Of a stretch of 62,622 nucleotides of DNA, positions 16,699-26,359 are shown piece after piece. A program made the position numbers and the translations under genes. Numbering within the stretch: position 1 is the first letter of the stretch; every line of letters begins with the position of its first letter. Below the pieces are notes generated by a model, which ran no database searches, was not told the origin of the DNA, and saw nothing but the letters and a program-made list of their open reading frames with translations. The stretch is taken from assembly GCF_005845035.1 (NCBI RefSeq), contig NZ_SPFO01000012.1, forward strand, positions 1-62,622, read 5' to 3'. The DNA is from Collinsella aerofaciens. GTDB taxonomy: Bacteria; Actinomycetota; Coriobacteriia; Coriobacteriales; Coriobacteriaceae.

Positions 16699-18077
16699 GC
16701 ACGACCATCCCGCGCTTCATGGTCGCTGCGCCCTCGAGCGGGAGCGGCAAGACGGTCGTTACGTGCGCGCTCCTGCGCGCGCTCGCGCGCCGCGGCCTTG
16801 CATGCGCGGCCTTCAAATGCGGCCCCGACTACATTGATCCGCTCTTTCATCGTCGCGTCGTGGGCGCGCGCTCGGGCAACTTAGACGGCTTCTTCACCGA
16901 CGCCCCGACGCTGCGCGCCCTGCTCGCACGCGGCGCCGCGGGCGCGGATGTCGCGGTGCTCGAGGGGGTCATGGGCTTCTACGACGGCATGGCGCCCGGC
17001 GTGGCCGACGCGAGCAGCTACCAGGTTGCGCGCGACACGGAAACGCCGGTCGTTTTAGTGGTGAACGGGCGCGGGGCGTCTTTATCGCTCGCCGCCGTAA
17101 TTCGCGGCATCGCCGAGTTCCTGCCTTGTGCGAACGTGCGCGGCGTCGTGCTGAACAAGACGAGCGCCGCTGCCTGCGCCTACGCGGCGCCTGCGATCGA
17201 GAAGCACACGGGCGTCGCGGTTTTGGGTAATATTCCCGCCGACGAGGCGTTCTCGCTCGAAAGCCGGCATCTGGGGCTTGTGACCGCCGACGAGGTCGAG
17301 CAGCTCTCCGCGCGCATCGACAAGATGGCCGAGCTGGTGGAAAAGAGCGTCGACGTCGACCGCTTGCTCGAAATAGCGGCGACGGCACCCGATATCTGCG
17401 AGGAACCTTACCGGTTGGAGCCGATCGCGGGAGCGCGGCCCATCGTCGCCGTTGCGCGTGACGAGGCGTTCTCGTTCTACTACGAGGAGAACCTGCGCGC
17501 GCTCGAGGACCTGGGTTGCGAGCTGGCCTTTTTCAGCCCCCTGTGTGATAGCGAGTTGCCACGGGGGACAAGCGCCCTCTATCTGGGAGGCGGCTACCCG
17601 GAGCTCCATGTGCGGCAGCTCTCCGAGAACGCGCCGATGCGCGAGGCGGTGCGGCGTGCGGTGGAATCCGGCATGCCGACGGTTGCCGAATGCGGTGGGT
17701 TTCTGTACCTGCAGCGCGAAATCTCCGATAGCGAGGGGCGGCGCTGGCCTGTTGTGGGCGCCCTTGTGGGCGCAAGCGAGAACGGGGGAAGGCTGTCACA
17801 TTTCGGGTACGTGGAGCTCACTTCCCAACGCGACGGGCTCTACGGGCCGCGCGGCACACGCATCCGCGCGCACGAGTTCCACTACTGGCAGTCCACCTGC
17901 CCGGGCGGCGACTTTTGGGCGCAAAAGCCCCGGCGCGACAAAGGCTGGCCGTGCATGACGACTACCCCGTCCCTGGTTGCGGGCTTCCCGCATGTGTACT
18001 ATCCTGCGAACCCCGACGTTGCGCGCGCGTTCGCGTCTGCCGCAGCGTCGTTCGCAGAGAGGAGACGGCATGGCTGA
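16695..18077 (+). CDS. cbiA: Cobyrinic acid a,c-diamide synthase
   Basis: A 460-residue amidotransferase that amidates side chains a and c using glutamine and ATP. The N-terminal P-loop APSSGSGKTVVTCALL and FKCGPDYIDPLFHR are typical, and the C-terminal class I glutaminase domain carries the nucleophile in TVAECGGFLYLQ. GTG 16695 overlaps the cbiET stop (GTGA). The C-terminus ends AGFPHVYYPANPDVARAF as in the family. Confidence 0.92.
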   Translation: MSTTIPRFMVAAPSSGSGKTVVTCALLRALARRGLACAAFKCGPDYIDPLFHRRVVGARSGNLDGFFTDAPTLRALLARGAAGADVAVLEGVMGFYDGMAPGVADASSYQVARDTETPVVLVVNGRGASLSLAAVIRGIAEFLPCANVRGVVLNKTSAAACAYAAPAIEKHTGVAVLGNIPADEAFSLESRHLGLVTADEVEQLSARIDKMAELVEKSVDVDRLLEIAATAPDICEEPYRLEPIAGARPIVAVARDEAFSFYYEENLRALEDLGCELAFFSPLCDSELPRGTSALYLGGGYPELHVRQLSENAPMREAVRRAVESGMPTVAECGGFLYLQREISDSEGRRWPVVGALVGASENGGRLSHFGYVELTSQRDGLYGPRGTRIRAHEFHYWQSTCPGGDFWAQKPRRDKGWPCMTTTPSLVAGFPHVYYPANPDVARAFASAAASFAERRRHG

Positions 18078-19212
18078 AGTAACCGAAACCGCGCTTGTCT
18101 GCATCCGCGAGGAAGTCGAGCGCGCGTTCTCGTCGGCGCCGGGCGCCGTGCTCGAAGCCGCGCTCTCCGGCATCGCGCCCGCAGACGAGTGCGCCCGCGC
18201 CGCCGCGTACGCCGCGTGGGACTCCATCGCGCACCCCTTGGGGGGATTGGGCGACTTTGAAGACGCCGTCGCGTGTATCGCCGCAGCTCAGGGGAGCGCC
18301 GAGGTTGCCGAGTTTCCCCGTGCGCTCGCGGTATTCTTCTCCGACAACGGGGTCGTTGCCGAAGGCGTGTCGCAAAGCGGACAAGACGTGACGTGTGCCG
18401 TCGCGCGCAACATGTGCGAGGGGGCCACGAGCGCCTGCCGCATGGCGGCGTTCGCGGGTGCCGAGGTCGTGCCCGTCGACGTGGGTATGGCCCGGGGCAT
18501 AGAAGACGCGCGCATGGTGCGCGCGAACGTGCGGCGGGGGAGCGGCAATATCGCGCACGGCTCCGCTATGTCTCGCGATGGGGCCGTGCGCGCGATCGAG
18601 GTCGGAATCGCCGTCGCGTGCGGACTTGCCCGCGCCGGCGTGCGCCTTCTCGCCGCGGGGGAGATGGGCATCGGCAACACGACCACCTCGGCGGCGGTGG
18701 CCGCAGTGCTCATCCGGGCGGACGCGCGGAGCCTCGTCGGGCGCGGCGCGGGGCTCTCGGACGCCTCGCTCGCGCGCAAACGCGACGTGGTCGAGCGCGC
18801 TATCGATGCGAACTCGCCCGATCCCGCCGACCCGATCGACGTGCTCTCGAAGGTGGGCGGCTTCGACATCGCGGCGATGTGCGGCTTCTACCTGGGGGCC
18901 GCGGCCTCGAAGGTGCCGGCGCTCCTCGACGGGGTCATATCCTGCACGGCGGCCTTGTGCGCGGTGCGCCTTTGCCCCAACGCCTTGGGCTACCTCGTGG
19001 GCACCCACGCATCAAGCGAACCCGCAAGCCAGGAGCTCCTTCGCGAGCTCGGCATAAAGGCACCCCTCGACGCAGGCATGCACTTGGGCGAGGGCGCGGG
19101 CGCCATGGCGTATCTGCCTCTTCTGGATTCGGCGCTGCGCGTGTACCGGGATGGGAAGACGTTCACGGCGACTGGCATGGCTGCTTATGAGCATTTCGAG
19201 GCCGGGAAATGA
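18070..19212 (+). CDS. cobT: Nicotinate-nucleotide-dimethylbenzimidazole phosphoribosyltransferase
   Basis: A 380-residue CobT that activates the lower-ligand base to its alpha-riboside phosphate. Conserved stretches include FFSDNGVVAEGVSQSGQDVT, LLAAGEMGIGNTTTSAAVAA and the C-terminal HLGEGAGAMAYLPLLD holding the catalytic Glu. It overlaps cbiA by eight bases. No dedicated base-synthesis genes (bza) are in the block, so the lower ligand must come from elsewhere. Confidence 0.93.
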   Translation: MAEVTETALVCIREEVERAFSSAPGAVLEAALSGIAPADECARAAAYAAWDSIAHPLGGLGDFEDAVACIAAAQGSAEVAEFPRALAVFFSDNGVVAEGVSQSGQDVTCAVARNMCEGATSACRMAAFAGAEVVPVDVGMARGIEDARMVRANVRRGSGNIAHGSAMSRDGAVRAIEVGIAVACGLARAGVRLLAAGEMGIGNTTTSAAVAAVLIRADARSLVGRGAGLSDASLARKRDVVERAIDANSPDPADPIDVLSKVGGFDIAAMCGFYLGAAASKVPALLDGVISCTAALCAVRLCPNALGYLVGTHASSEPASQELLRELGIKAPLDAGMHLGEGAGAMAYLPLLDSALRVYRDGKTFTATGMAAYEHFEAGK

Positions 19213-19757
19213 CGGTAACGCTCGTCATCGGCGCCGCCGCGAGCGGCAAGAGCGCCTACGCCGAGTCCCTGTGCCTCGGGCACGACGGCCCCCGCGTTTA
19301 CCTGGCAACGATGGAGCCCTTCGGGGAAGAGGGCGCCCGCCGCATCGCGCGCCATCGGGCGCTGCGCGAGGGCAAGGGGTTTTCCACTCTCGAGTGCACG
19401 CGTGACGTGGGCGCCGCAGCGTCCGGGCTTCCGCGCGGCTGCACGCTTCTTTTGGAGGACGTGGGCAACCTGGTTGCGAACAAGCTCTTCGCGGAAGGCG
19501 GCTTGTCCCCACGTGATCCCGACGCTGCGGCGCGCGAGGTGCTCGGAGACATCGAACGGCTCGCTCAGGCCGCTGCGTATACGGTGGTGGTCTCCGTCGA
19601 CGTGTTCGCCGATGGGATGCGCTACGATGAGGGGACCGAGGCATGGAGTCGCGCGCTCGCGCGCGTGAACGCGGGCGTGGCGGCGCTGGCCGACCGCGCA
19701 GTCGAAGTGGTATGCGGGATTCCCGTGTGGATGAAAGGCGAAGGACCTACAAGGTGA
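19209..19757 (+). CDS. cobU: Adenosylcobinamide kinase / guanylyltransferase
   Basis: A 182-residue CobU/CobP. P-loop GAAASGKS is at residues 8-15, and ARRIARHRALREG contains the histidine that carries GMP in the family. The end VEVVCGIPVWMKG is typical. It phosphorylates adenosylcobinamide and then forms the GDP derivative for CobS. Four-base overlap (ATGA) with cobT. Confidence 0.88.
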   Translation: MTVTLVIGAAASGKSAYAESLCLGHDGPRVYLATMEPFGEEGARRIARHRALREGKGFSTLECTRDVGAAASGLPRGCTLLLEDVGNLVANKLFAEGGLSPRDPDAAAREVLGDIERLAQAAAYTVVVSVDVFADGMRYDEGTEAWSRALARVNAGVAALADRAVEVVCGIPVWMKGEGPTR

Positions 19758-20521
19758 AGATAGCAGAGGCAATCGGCGCGGCGTTCGGAACGTTCTCGCG
19801 CATCCCCGTCCCGAAATCGGCCTGGACCGATTTCGGATCAACCCATGCGCTTGCTGCGTTTCCCCTGGTGGGCGTTGCGGAAGGCTTCCTCATGACGGCG
19901 TGGGGGCACGTGGCGAACCTACTCGGCGTGCCCGCGACCATTGTCGCGGCCGTGCTCGTGGCGTTGCCTGTGGCGGTGACGGGAGGCATCCACCTAGACG
20001 GGCTCTGCGACACCTCCGATGCGCTTGCAAGTTGGGCCCCGCGCGAGCGAAAGCTCGAGATCATGCACGACCCGCGGGCGGGCGCCTTCGGGGTCATTGG
20101 TGTTGTCGTGTACCTTATTTTGCAATTTTCCCTGTTCACCGCGCTGCCGCTTACGGCGGGGGCGTTCCTCGCGCTTCTGTGCTCGCTCGTGTTCTCCCGC
20201 GCGCTTTCGGGGCTCGCCGTAGAATGCTGGCCTGCCGCGCGGGCGGACGGCATGGCCGCGGGGCTCTCGCCTGCAAAGAAGCGCGCGGCGATCGTCGTGC
20301 CGCTTTGCGCTTTTGCTGCGGCTTCAGCTGCAGGGATGGTCGCGTGCGCTCGGGCCGTCGGCGCCCTTATGGCGGTGGCGGGGCTTTTGGCGCTCGCGTG
20401 GTACCGCCATGTTGCCCTGTCCCGCTTCGGCGGGGTGACGGGGGATTTGGCCGGATGGTTTCTGCAATGGGCCGAGCTCGCGATGCTTGCCATGCTGGTG
20501 GCGGGGGGCATGCTCCTATGA
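19754..20521 (+). CDS. cobS: Adenosylcobinamide-GDP ribazoletransferase (cobalamin synthase)
   Basis: A 255-residue integral membrane enzyme joining adenosylcobinamide-GDP to alpha-ribazole(-phosphate). The metal-binding signature GGIHLDGLCDTSDALAS is followed by IMHDPRAGAFG, then six or so hydrophobic segments. The GTG at 19754 overlaps the cobU stop; it gives the expected N-terminus with FGTFSRIPVPK. Confidence 0.9.
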   Translation: MKIAEAIGAAFGTFSRIPVPKSAWTDFGSTHALAAFPLVGVAEGFLMTAWGHVANLLGVPATIVAAVLVALPVAVTGGIHLDGLCDTSDALASWAPRERKLEIMHDPRAGAFGVIGVVVYLILQFSLFTALPLTAGAFLALLCSLVFSRALSGLAVECWPAARADGMAAGLSPAKKRAAIVVPLCAFAAASAAGMVACARAVGALMAVAGLLALAWYRHVALSRFGGVTGDLAGWFLQWAELAMLAMLVAGGMLL

Positions 20522-21519
20522 TGCTCGTGGTAGGTGGCGCGCATTCGGGGAAGAGGACCTTCGTGCGCGAAAAGCTCGGGTTCGCGGCGGACGATTTCGT
20601 CGACGCGGCGCAGCTTACGGAGGGCGGTGTGCCCGCGGCTTTTGCCGGCCGCGTCGCGTACCGTGCTGAGGAACTCGTACGCGCGTTCGACGCTGACCGG
20701 GCGCTCGAGCGGCTGATCGGCTTCGACGTAGTGATTCTGTCCTTGGTCGGCTCGGGGGTCGTCCCTATGCGTGCGGAAGACGCCCAATGGCGCGAGCGCG
20801 CGGGGCGCCTGGGATGCGCGCTCGCTGCGCGCGCCGACGTCGTCGTGCGCATGACGTGCGGGATTCCCCAGGTCATCAAAGGAAACCTTGCCGATGCGCC
20901 TCGAGGGACGCAGGGCGCGGGCGCGCCTTTGGAAGTCGTCTTCGTGCGCCATGGTGCCACGGCGGGCACGGAAGACCATCGCTACAGCGGGGCGGGCACC
21001 GACGAGCCCCTGTCGAGCGCGGGCGAGCGCGCTTTGCGCGACCTCGCGTGCGATCGTGACGTGTTTCGTGTTATCACGAGCGGCATGGCCCGCACCGACC
21101 AGACGGCGCGCATCCTCTTCCCGAACGCGGAGCTTATGGCGTGCCCCGGTCTGCGCGAGATGGATTTCGGTGACTTCGAGGGGCGAAGCGCAGCCGAGCT
21201 TAAAGAGGATGTGCGCTACCGCGCCTGGGTAGACTCCTGGTGCGAGACGCGCTGCCCGCATGGCGAGGACAAGGGCGATTTCACCCGCCGCGTCGTCGCG
21301 GCGTTTCGGGAGGCGTGCGAATCGGAGCGCGCCCAGGGGAGTGGGCGCGCCGTCTTCGTCGTTCACGCGGGTACCGTGAAAGCGCTGCTCTCCGAGTTAG
21401 CTGTCCCGAAAATGGGATATTTCGACGTGCATACCGAGCCGGGCGGCGCATGGGCCGCCACCTGGGATGGGCGCTGCCTTCGCGACGTTCGCCCCGCTTC
21501 GGGGGGCGATGCCCGGTGA
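20518..21519 (+). CDS. CobU-like P-loop domain fused to CobC-type histidine phosphatase
   Basis: A 333-residue two-domain protein. Residues 1 to ~130 look like a second CobU: P-loop VVGGAHSGKRTF, VGSGVVPMRAEDAQWRERAG and TCGIPQVIKG. The RxxxHR segment that carries GMP in true CobU is not visible. Residues ~140-333 are a phosphoglycerate-mutase-like phosphatase: VFVRHGATAG (catalytic RHG), GLREMDFGDFEGRS and VVHAGTVKALL, typical of alpha-ribazole phosphatase CobC, which dephosphorylates the nucleotide loop product. ATGA overlap with cobS. Confidence 0.8.
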   Translation: MMLVVGGAHSGKRTFVREKLGFAADDFVDAAQLTEGGVPAAFAGRVAYRAEELVRAFDADRALERLIGFDVVILSLVGSGVVPMRAEDAQWRERAGRLGCALAARADVVVRMTCGIPQVIKGNLADAPRGTQGAGAPLEVVFVRHGATAGTEDHRYSGAGTDEPLSSAGERALRDLACDRDVFRVITSGMARTDQTARILFPNAELMACPGLREMDFGDFEGRSAAELKEDVRYRAWVDSWCETRCPHGEDKGDFTRRVVAAFREACESERAQGSGRAVFVVHAGTVKALLSELAVPKMGYFDVHTEPGGAWAATWDGRCLRDVRPASGGDAR

Positions 21520-22493
21520 TGACGATTCTTGCCGTCGCCGCCGGGTTCGCGGCCGACCTTGCCTTCGGCGACCCGCGCTGGCTCCCCCATCCCGTCGTCG
21601 CCATGGGGCGCGCGATCACGTGGGCCGAAGGCCGCCTGCGGGGCGCATTCCCGCAAACGTCCGCGGGCACGCGCGCCGCAGGGCTTGTGCTCGCCGTGGC
21701 GCTTCCGCTTGCGTGTGGGCTTTTGACCTGGGGAATCCTGCATCTTTGCGGCATGGTTCACCCCGGCTTGCGCTTCGTGGCCGAGGCATGGGCGAGCTAT
21801 CAGATTCTCGCGGCATGCGAGCTGCGCCGCCAGAGCCTGGCCGTGGCCCGCGCGTTCTCGAAGGGCGGCCTTGTCGCGGCGCGCGAAGCCGTCGGGCTCA
21901 TCGTGGGACGCGATACGTCTGTTCTCGACGAGCAGGGCGTTGCGCGCGCCGCCGTGGAAACGGTGGCGGAGAACGCGAGCGACGGCGTCATCGCGCCGCT
22001 TTTCTACCTTATGATCGGGGGTGCGCCCTTGGGTATGGCGTACAAGGCGGTGAACACGCTCGACAGCATGGTGGGCTACAAAAACGCGCGCTACATCGAC
22101 TTCGGCTGCGCCTCGGCGCGCCTCGACGATGCGGTGAACTGGATTCCCTCGCGCTTATCGGCCCTGCTCATGATCGCCGTGTGCCCGATCGTCGGGCTCG
22201 ACGCGCGCGGGGCGGCGCGCATCTGGCGCCGTGACAGGCGTCGCCATGCGAGCCCGAACGCGGCGCAGACCGAGTCGGCGTGCGCGGGCGCGCTCGGGCT
22301 GCGCCTGGCAGGACCCGCGGTGTATTTCGGCAAGCTCGTTGAGAAACCGACGATAGGCGACGCGTCCCGCGAAATCGAGTGGGACGACATCGCCTGGGCG
22401 ACAAGGCTCATGCTCGCCGCGTCCGTATGCGCGCTCGTCGTCTTCGGCGCCGCGCGCGCGGCGGTCGTGCTCGCCGTGGGGGCGATGGCATGA
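21519..22493 (+). CDS. cbiB: Adenosylcobinamide-phosphate synthase
   Basis: A 324-residue membrane protein that attaches the aminopropanol linker (or its phosphate) to adenosylcobyric acid. Family sequence: LAFGDPRWLPHPVVAMGRAI, AVETVAENASDGVIAPLFY, AYKAVNTLDSMVGYKN and the C-terminal GALGLRLAGPAVYFGK. ATG 21519 overlaps the previous stop by one base (TGATG); GTG 21516 is the alternative. Confidence 0.92.
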   Translation: MTILAVAAGFAADLAFGDPRWLPHPVVAMGRAITWAEGRLRGAFPQTSAGTRAAGLVLAVALPLACGLLTWGILHLCGMVHPGLRFVAEAWASYQILAACELRRQSLAVARAFSKGGLVAAREAVGLIVGRDTSVLDEQGVARAAVETVAENASDGVIAPLFYLMIGGAPLGMAYKAVNTLDSMVGYKNARYIDFGCASARLDDAVNWIPSRLSALLMIAVCPIVGLDARGAARIWRRDRRRHASPNAAQTESACAGALGLRLAGPAVYFGKLVEKPTIGDASREIEWDDIAWATRLMLAASVCALVVFGAARAAVVLAVGAMA

Positions 22494-23713
22494 GGGTGGA
22501 CCACGCCGCACCCCGGGCTGCCGGGGGAATCCTTCGCGCCCGTACGCATGGGGGCAGCGCGCAATCGCTCGGCATCGCTTGCGAAGGGGGCGCCTCCGAC
22601 CTCATCGACTTCTCGGTGAACGTGAATCCGGCAGGCCCCTCGCCGCGCGCCGTCGCCGCAGCTTGCAAGGCGCTTTCTCGAATCGACGCCTACCCCGATA
22701 GGGAAAGCATCGCCCTCGTTCGCGCCCTAGCGCGCGCCCAGGGCATTCCCGAAGATACTATCGTCTGCGGCGCGGGCGCGTCCGACATCATCTGGCGGCT
22801 CGCCGCGGCGGTGCGCCCGAAACGCATCGTCGTGTGTGCGCCGACGTTCTCTGAATATGCGGAGGCGGCATCGTACTACGGCGCATGCGTGCAGGAGTTC
22901 CCGCTCTCCGAAACGGACGACTTCGACGTGCCCGCCTCCTTCGCCAGCGCGATCGAGGGGCCGGGAGACGTGGCGTACCTCTGCAATCCGAACAACCCGA
23001 CGGGGCGCCTCGTCGACCCCAGCGTGATCGATGCCGCGGCTCGCCGCTGCGAGCAGGTGGGCGCGCTGCTCATCGTGGACGAGTGCTTCCTCGGATTTGC
23101 GCCCGACGCCCGCGAAAGGAGCGTGGCCGCACGCGCCGCGTGTTCGCGCTATGTGGCCGTGCTCTCCGCGTTTACCAAGCTCTACGGAATGGCGGGGTTG
23201 CGGTTGGGATATCTGATCAGCGGAAACGCCCAACTCATCGAGGGGATTCGCCGGGCGGGGCAGGCGTGGCCCGTCTCCTCGGTCGCCGAGGCCGCGGGCA
23301 TCGCCGCCCTGAAAGACGTTGAATACGTCTCGCGCACGCGCGATGTATTGGCGGGCGAGCGAGCGTGGCTTTCCCACGAGCTCTCCTCGCTCGGGCTTTC
23401 CGTCGTGCCGTCGGATGCGAACTTCCTTTTAGTCCGCACGCCGGCGAAAGACATCCCCGAGCGCCTGTATAAACAGGGGGTTTTGGTCCGCACATGCGAC
23501 TCGTTTTCGGTACTGTCCCGTTTCTGGTGCCGCGTCGCGGTGCGCACGCGCAAGGAGAATGCCCGGCTTGCGATGGCGTTCAGCCGCGTGCTTCGGGCGG
23601 AAGGCGCATCGGGCGAAGGCGAACCCGACGAACGGGGCGGCGCTTCTTGCAGCGGCGCTATGGCGGGCGCGGATGGTCGTGGCTCGGCGAAGGAGGTCGA
23701 TACCCGTGGGTAG
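22490..23713 (+). CDS. cobD: Threonine-phosphate decarboxylase
   Basis: A 407-residue PLP enzyme of the class I/II aminotransferase fold that makes aminopropanol phosphate for the linker. It shows HGGSAQSLG, DFSVNVNPAGPSPRAV, CNPNNPTGRL, IVDECFLGF, and the PLP lysine in SAFTKLYGMAGLRLGYL. The last ~45 residues are Gly/Ala/Asp-rich and look like extra coding sequence before the overlapping cbiP start, longer than in typical CobD. Confidence 0.9.
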   Translation: MRVDHAAPRAAGGILRARTHGGSAQSLGIACEGGASDLIDFSVNVNPAGPSPRAVAAACKALSRIDAYPDRESIALVRALARAQGIPEDTIVCGAGASDIIWRLAAAVRPKRIVVCAPTFSEYAEAASYYGACVQEFPLSETDDFDVPASFASAIEGPGDVAYLCNPNNPTGRLVDPSVIDAAARRCEQVGALLIVDECFLGFAPDARERSVAARAACSRYVAVLSAFTKLYGMAGLRLGYLISGNAQLIEGIRRAGQAWPVSSVAEAAGIAALKDVEYVSRTRDVLAGERAWLSHELSSLGLSVVPSDANFLLVRTPAKDIPERLYKQGVLVRTCDSFSVLSRFWCRVAVRTRKENARLAMAFSRVLRAEGASGEGEPDERGGASCSGAMAGADGRGSAKEVDTRG

Positions 23714-25205
23714 GGCGAAGCCCATCATGATCCAGGGCACCATGTCGAACGCGGGGAAGAGCCTGCTTGCGGCGGGGCTGTGCCGTGTGCTTTCGCAGGA
23801 CGGCCTGCGCGTGGCTCCCTTCAAGAGTCAGAACATGGCGCTCAACAGCGGTGTCACGGCCGACGGGCTCGAGATGGGGCGCGCCCAGATCATGCAGGCC
23901 GAGGCGTGCGGCATCGCGCCCGACGTGCGCATGAACCCCATCCTGCTCAAGCCCGAAAGCGACCACCGAAGCCAGCTCATCGTGGCCGGCAAGGCGCAGG
24001 GAGCCTTCGCTGCGAGGGACTACTTCGCGCGAAAGAAGGCGCTCATGCCGCAGATTTTGGAGGCGTTCGATTCGCTCGCGGAGGAAAACGACGTCATCGT
24101 CATCGAGGGTGCCGGCAGCCCCGCCGAAATCAACCTTGCCGAAAACGACATCGTCAACATGGGGCTCGCGCGCGCCGTGTCCTCCCCCGTGCTGCTCGCG
24201 GGCGACATCGACCCAGGCGGGGTGTTTGCCCAGCTCTACGGCACGGTCGCGCTTTTTGCGCCCGAGGATCGCGCGCTTTTGCGGGGGCTTGTGGTGAACA
24301 AGTTCCGCGGCGATGTGGAAATCCTGCGCCCGGGTTTGGCCCCGCTCGAGAAGATGTGCGGGGTTCCCGTCGTGGGGGTCGTGCCGTATCTTACGCTCGA
24401 CCTGGACGACGAGGACTCGCTCGCGCCGCGCCTATCTACCCGCGAGGCGCGCGGCGTCATCGACGTCGCCGTCGTGCGCCTTCCGCATCTGTCGAACTTC
24501 ACCGACTTCGACCCGCTTTCGCGCGTGCCCGGCATGGGCGTGCGCTACGTTTCCTCGGCGACCGATCTCGGCCGACCCGACCTGGTGGTGCTCCCCGGCT
24601 CGAAGACCACGCTCGACGACGCGCGCTGGCTTGCGGCTAGCGGCATCGGAGCCTGTGTGCGCGCGCTTTCGGACGCGGGCACGCCAGTGCTCGGCATATG
24701 CGGAGGCTACCAGCTTTTGGGAGACGATCTTTACGACCCTCACGGCAGGGAAGGCGCTTGCACCGCGCGCGGGCTCGGGCTCATCCCTGCAAGTACGGTG
24801 TTCAAGGAGGAAAAGCGCCTCGCCCAGTCGGAGCTGCGCGTTACGGGCGCTCAAGGCGCGTTCTCGGTGTGGAACGGCATGACGGCTCGCGGGTACGAGA
24901 TTCACGACGGCGAAACGACCGTCTCCTGCGCCCCTGCGGGCACGATTGGCGGCAAACCAGAAGGCGCGGCCTGCGGAAACGTGTTCGGAACCTATCTCCA
25001 CGGCCTGTTCGACGAACCGGGGGTGGCGTTCGCCCTCGCGCGCTCGCTCGCGCGCATGCGCGGCCTGCCCGAGAGCGTCGTGGGTGCTGCGGGCGCGGCG
25101 TCCGCGGCCGATCACCGTGCGCGCGAGTTTGACCGCCTGGCCGACGTCGTGCGCGGGGCGCTCGACATGGAGTATGTCTACCGCATTATCGAGGAGGGCG
25201 TATGA
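23706..25205 (+). CDS. cbiP: Cobyric acid synthase (amidates side chains b, d, e, g)
   Basis: A 499-residue glutamine amidotransferase. N-terminal MIQGTMSNAGKSLLAAGLCR, PFKSQNMALNSGVT and EMGRAQIMQAEA are diagnostic. The C-terminal GATase domain has the nucleophile in VLGICGGYQLLG and the His in TYLHGLFD. GTG 23706 lies eight bases inside cobD and gives the expected N-terminus. Confidence 0.94.
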   Translation: MGRAKPIMIQGTMSNAGKSLLAAGLCRVLSQDGLRVAPFKSQNMALNSGVTADGLEMGRAQIMQAEACGIAPDVRMNPILLKPESDHRSQLIVAGKAQGAFAARDYFARKKALMPQILEAFDSLAEENDVIVIEGAGSPAEINLAENDIVNMGLARAVSSPVLLAGDIDPGGVFAQLYGTVALFAPEDRALLRGLVVNKFRGDVEILRPGLAPLEKMCGVPVVGVVPYLTLDLDDEDSLAPRLSTREARGVIDVAVVRLPHLSNFTDFDPLSRVPGMGVRYVSSATDLGRPDLVVLPGSKTTLDDARWLAASGIGACVRALSDAGTPVLGICGGYQLLGDDLYDPHGREGACTARGLGLIPASTVFKEEKRLAQSELRVTGAQGAFSVWNGMTARGYEIHDGETTVSCAPAGTIGGKPEGAACGNVFGTYLHGLFDEPGVAFALARSLARMRGLPESVVGAAGAASAADHRAREFDRLADVVRGALDMEYVYRIIEEGV

Positions 25206-25717
25206 TCCACGTGTATCATGGCGACGGCAAAGGCAAGACCACGGCGGCGATGGGCCTCGCCCTTCGCATGCTCGCCGCAGGCTGCCGCGTCGTCGTCGTG
25301 CAGTTCCTGAAAGACGGCGAAAGCGGGGAGGCGCGCCTGCTCGCCGAGCATTTCGGCGTTCCCGTGTTCGCGGGGAAGGTGTCGGACAAGTTTACTTGGT
25401 CAATGACGTCGGAAGAACTTGCCGCGACGTGCGAGCTGCACGATGGGAACCTCGCTTCCGCGCTCGCCGAGCTCGAGGGCGCTCAGGAGGGGCTGCTCGT
25501 GCTCGACGAGGCGCTCGACGCGCTTTCGAAAGGGCTTGTCGACGAGGCTCTCGTGGACCGCGCGCTCGATTTGTCCGCGCGCGGCGTCGAAGTAGCGCTC
25601 ACCGGGCGCGCGCCTTCCCGCAAGATCGTGGAGAAGGCCGACTACATAACCGAGATGCGGTGCGAGAAACACCCCTACGAGCAGGGGATACGTGCACGGG
25701 AAGGAGTGGAGTACTAG
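25202..25717 (+). CDS. cobA: ATP:corrinoid adenosyltransferase (CobA/BtuR type)
   Basis: A 171-residue enzyme that transfers the adenosyl group of ATP to Co(I) corrinoid. The P-loop YHGDGKGKTTAAMGLALRM, VVVQFLKDGESGEA, LLVLDEALDAL and LTGRAPSRKIVEKADYITEM are typical. It overlaps cbiP by four bases (ATGA). Confidence 0.92.
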   Translation: MIHVYHGDGKGKTTAAMGLALRMLAAGCRVVVVQFLKDGESGEARLLAEHFGVPVFAGKVSDKFTWSMTSEELAATCELHDGNLASALAELEGAQEGLLVLDEALDALSKGLVDEALVDRALDLSARGVEVALTGRAPSRKIVEKADYITEMRCEKHPYEQGIRAREGVEY

Positions 25718-26359
25718 ATGGATTCCAAGGAGATGGCGCCCGGCGACATCGAGCGGCGCAGTTTCGAGATCATCACCGAAGAGCTCGGCGGCCGCACGTT
25801 CCCGCCGCTCGAAGAGCCCGTCGTGAAGCGCGTCATCCACACCACTGCCGACTTCTCGTACGCCGATTCCCTCGTGTTCACCAATGACGCCGCGCACTGT
25901 GCGCTCGACGCACTGCGCGCAGGGGCCACGGTGCTCACCGACACGAACATGGCGCTCGCAGGCATAAGCAAGCCCGCGCTCGCAAAGCTCGGCTGCAAGG
26001 CCGTGTGCTACATGGCCGACCCTGATGTCGCCGCAACGGCGCGCGCCGCGGGCACGACTCGCGCCGTTGCGAGCATGGACAAAGCTTGCCGCATCGAGGG
26101 TCCGCTTATCGTGGCCGTCGGCAACGCTCCCACAGCACTTCTGCGCCTCGCCGAGCTCATGGACGCGGGGAAGATCGCGCCCGCGCTCGTCGTTGGGGTG
26201 CCGGTCGGGTTTGTGAACGTGGTCGAGGCGAAAGAGGAGCTACTCGCGCGACGCGTGCCGGCCATCGTCGCGAGGGGTCGCAAGGGCGGCTCGACCGTGG
26301 CGGCCGCCATTATGAACGCGCTGCTCTACCAGATCACGCGCACGGGTGGCGCGAAGTGA
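25718..26359 (+). CDS. cbiC: Cobalt-precorrin-8 methylmutase
   Basis: A 213-residue mutase that moves the C11 methyl to C12, giving cobyrinate. Family sequence: PGDIERRSFEIITEELGG, VVKRVIHTTADFSYADSL (catalytic His), LTDTNMALAGI, AVGNAPTALLRL and VGVPVGFVNVVEAKE. The ATG directly follows the cobA stop. Confidence 0.94.
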   Translation: MDSKEMAPGDIERRSFEIITEELGGRTFPPLEEPVVKRVIHTTADFSYADSLVFTNDAAHCALDALRAGATVLTDTNMALAGISKPALAKLGCKAVCYMADPDVAATARAAGTTRAVASMDKACRIEGPLIVAVGNAPTALLRLAELMDAGKIAPALVVGVPVGFVNVVEAKEELLARRVPAIVARGRKGGSTVAAAIMNALLYQITRTGGAK

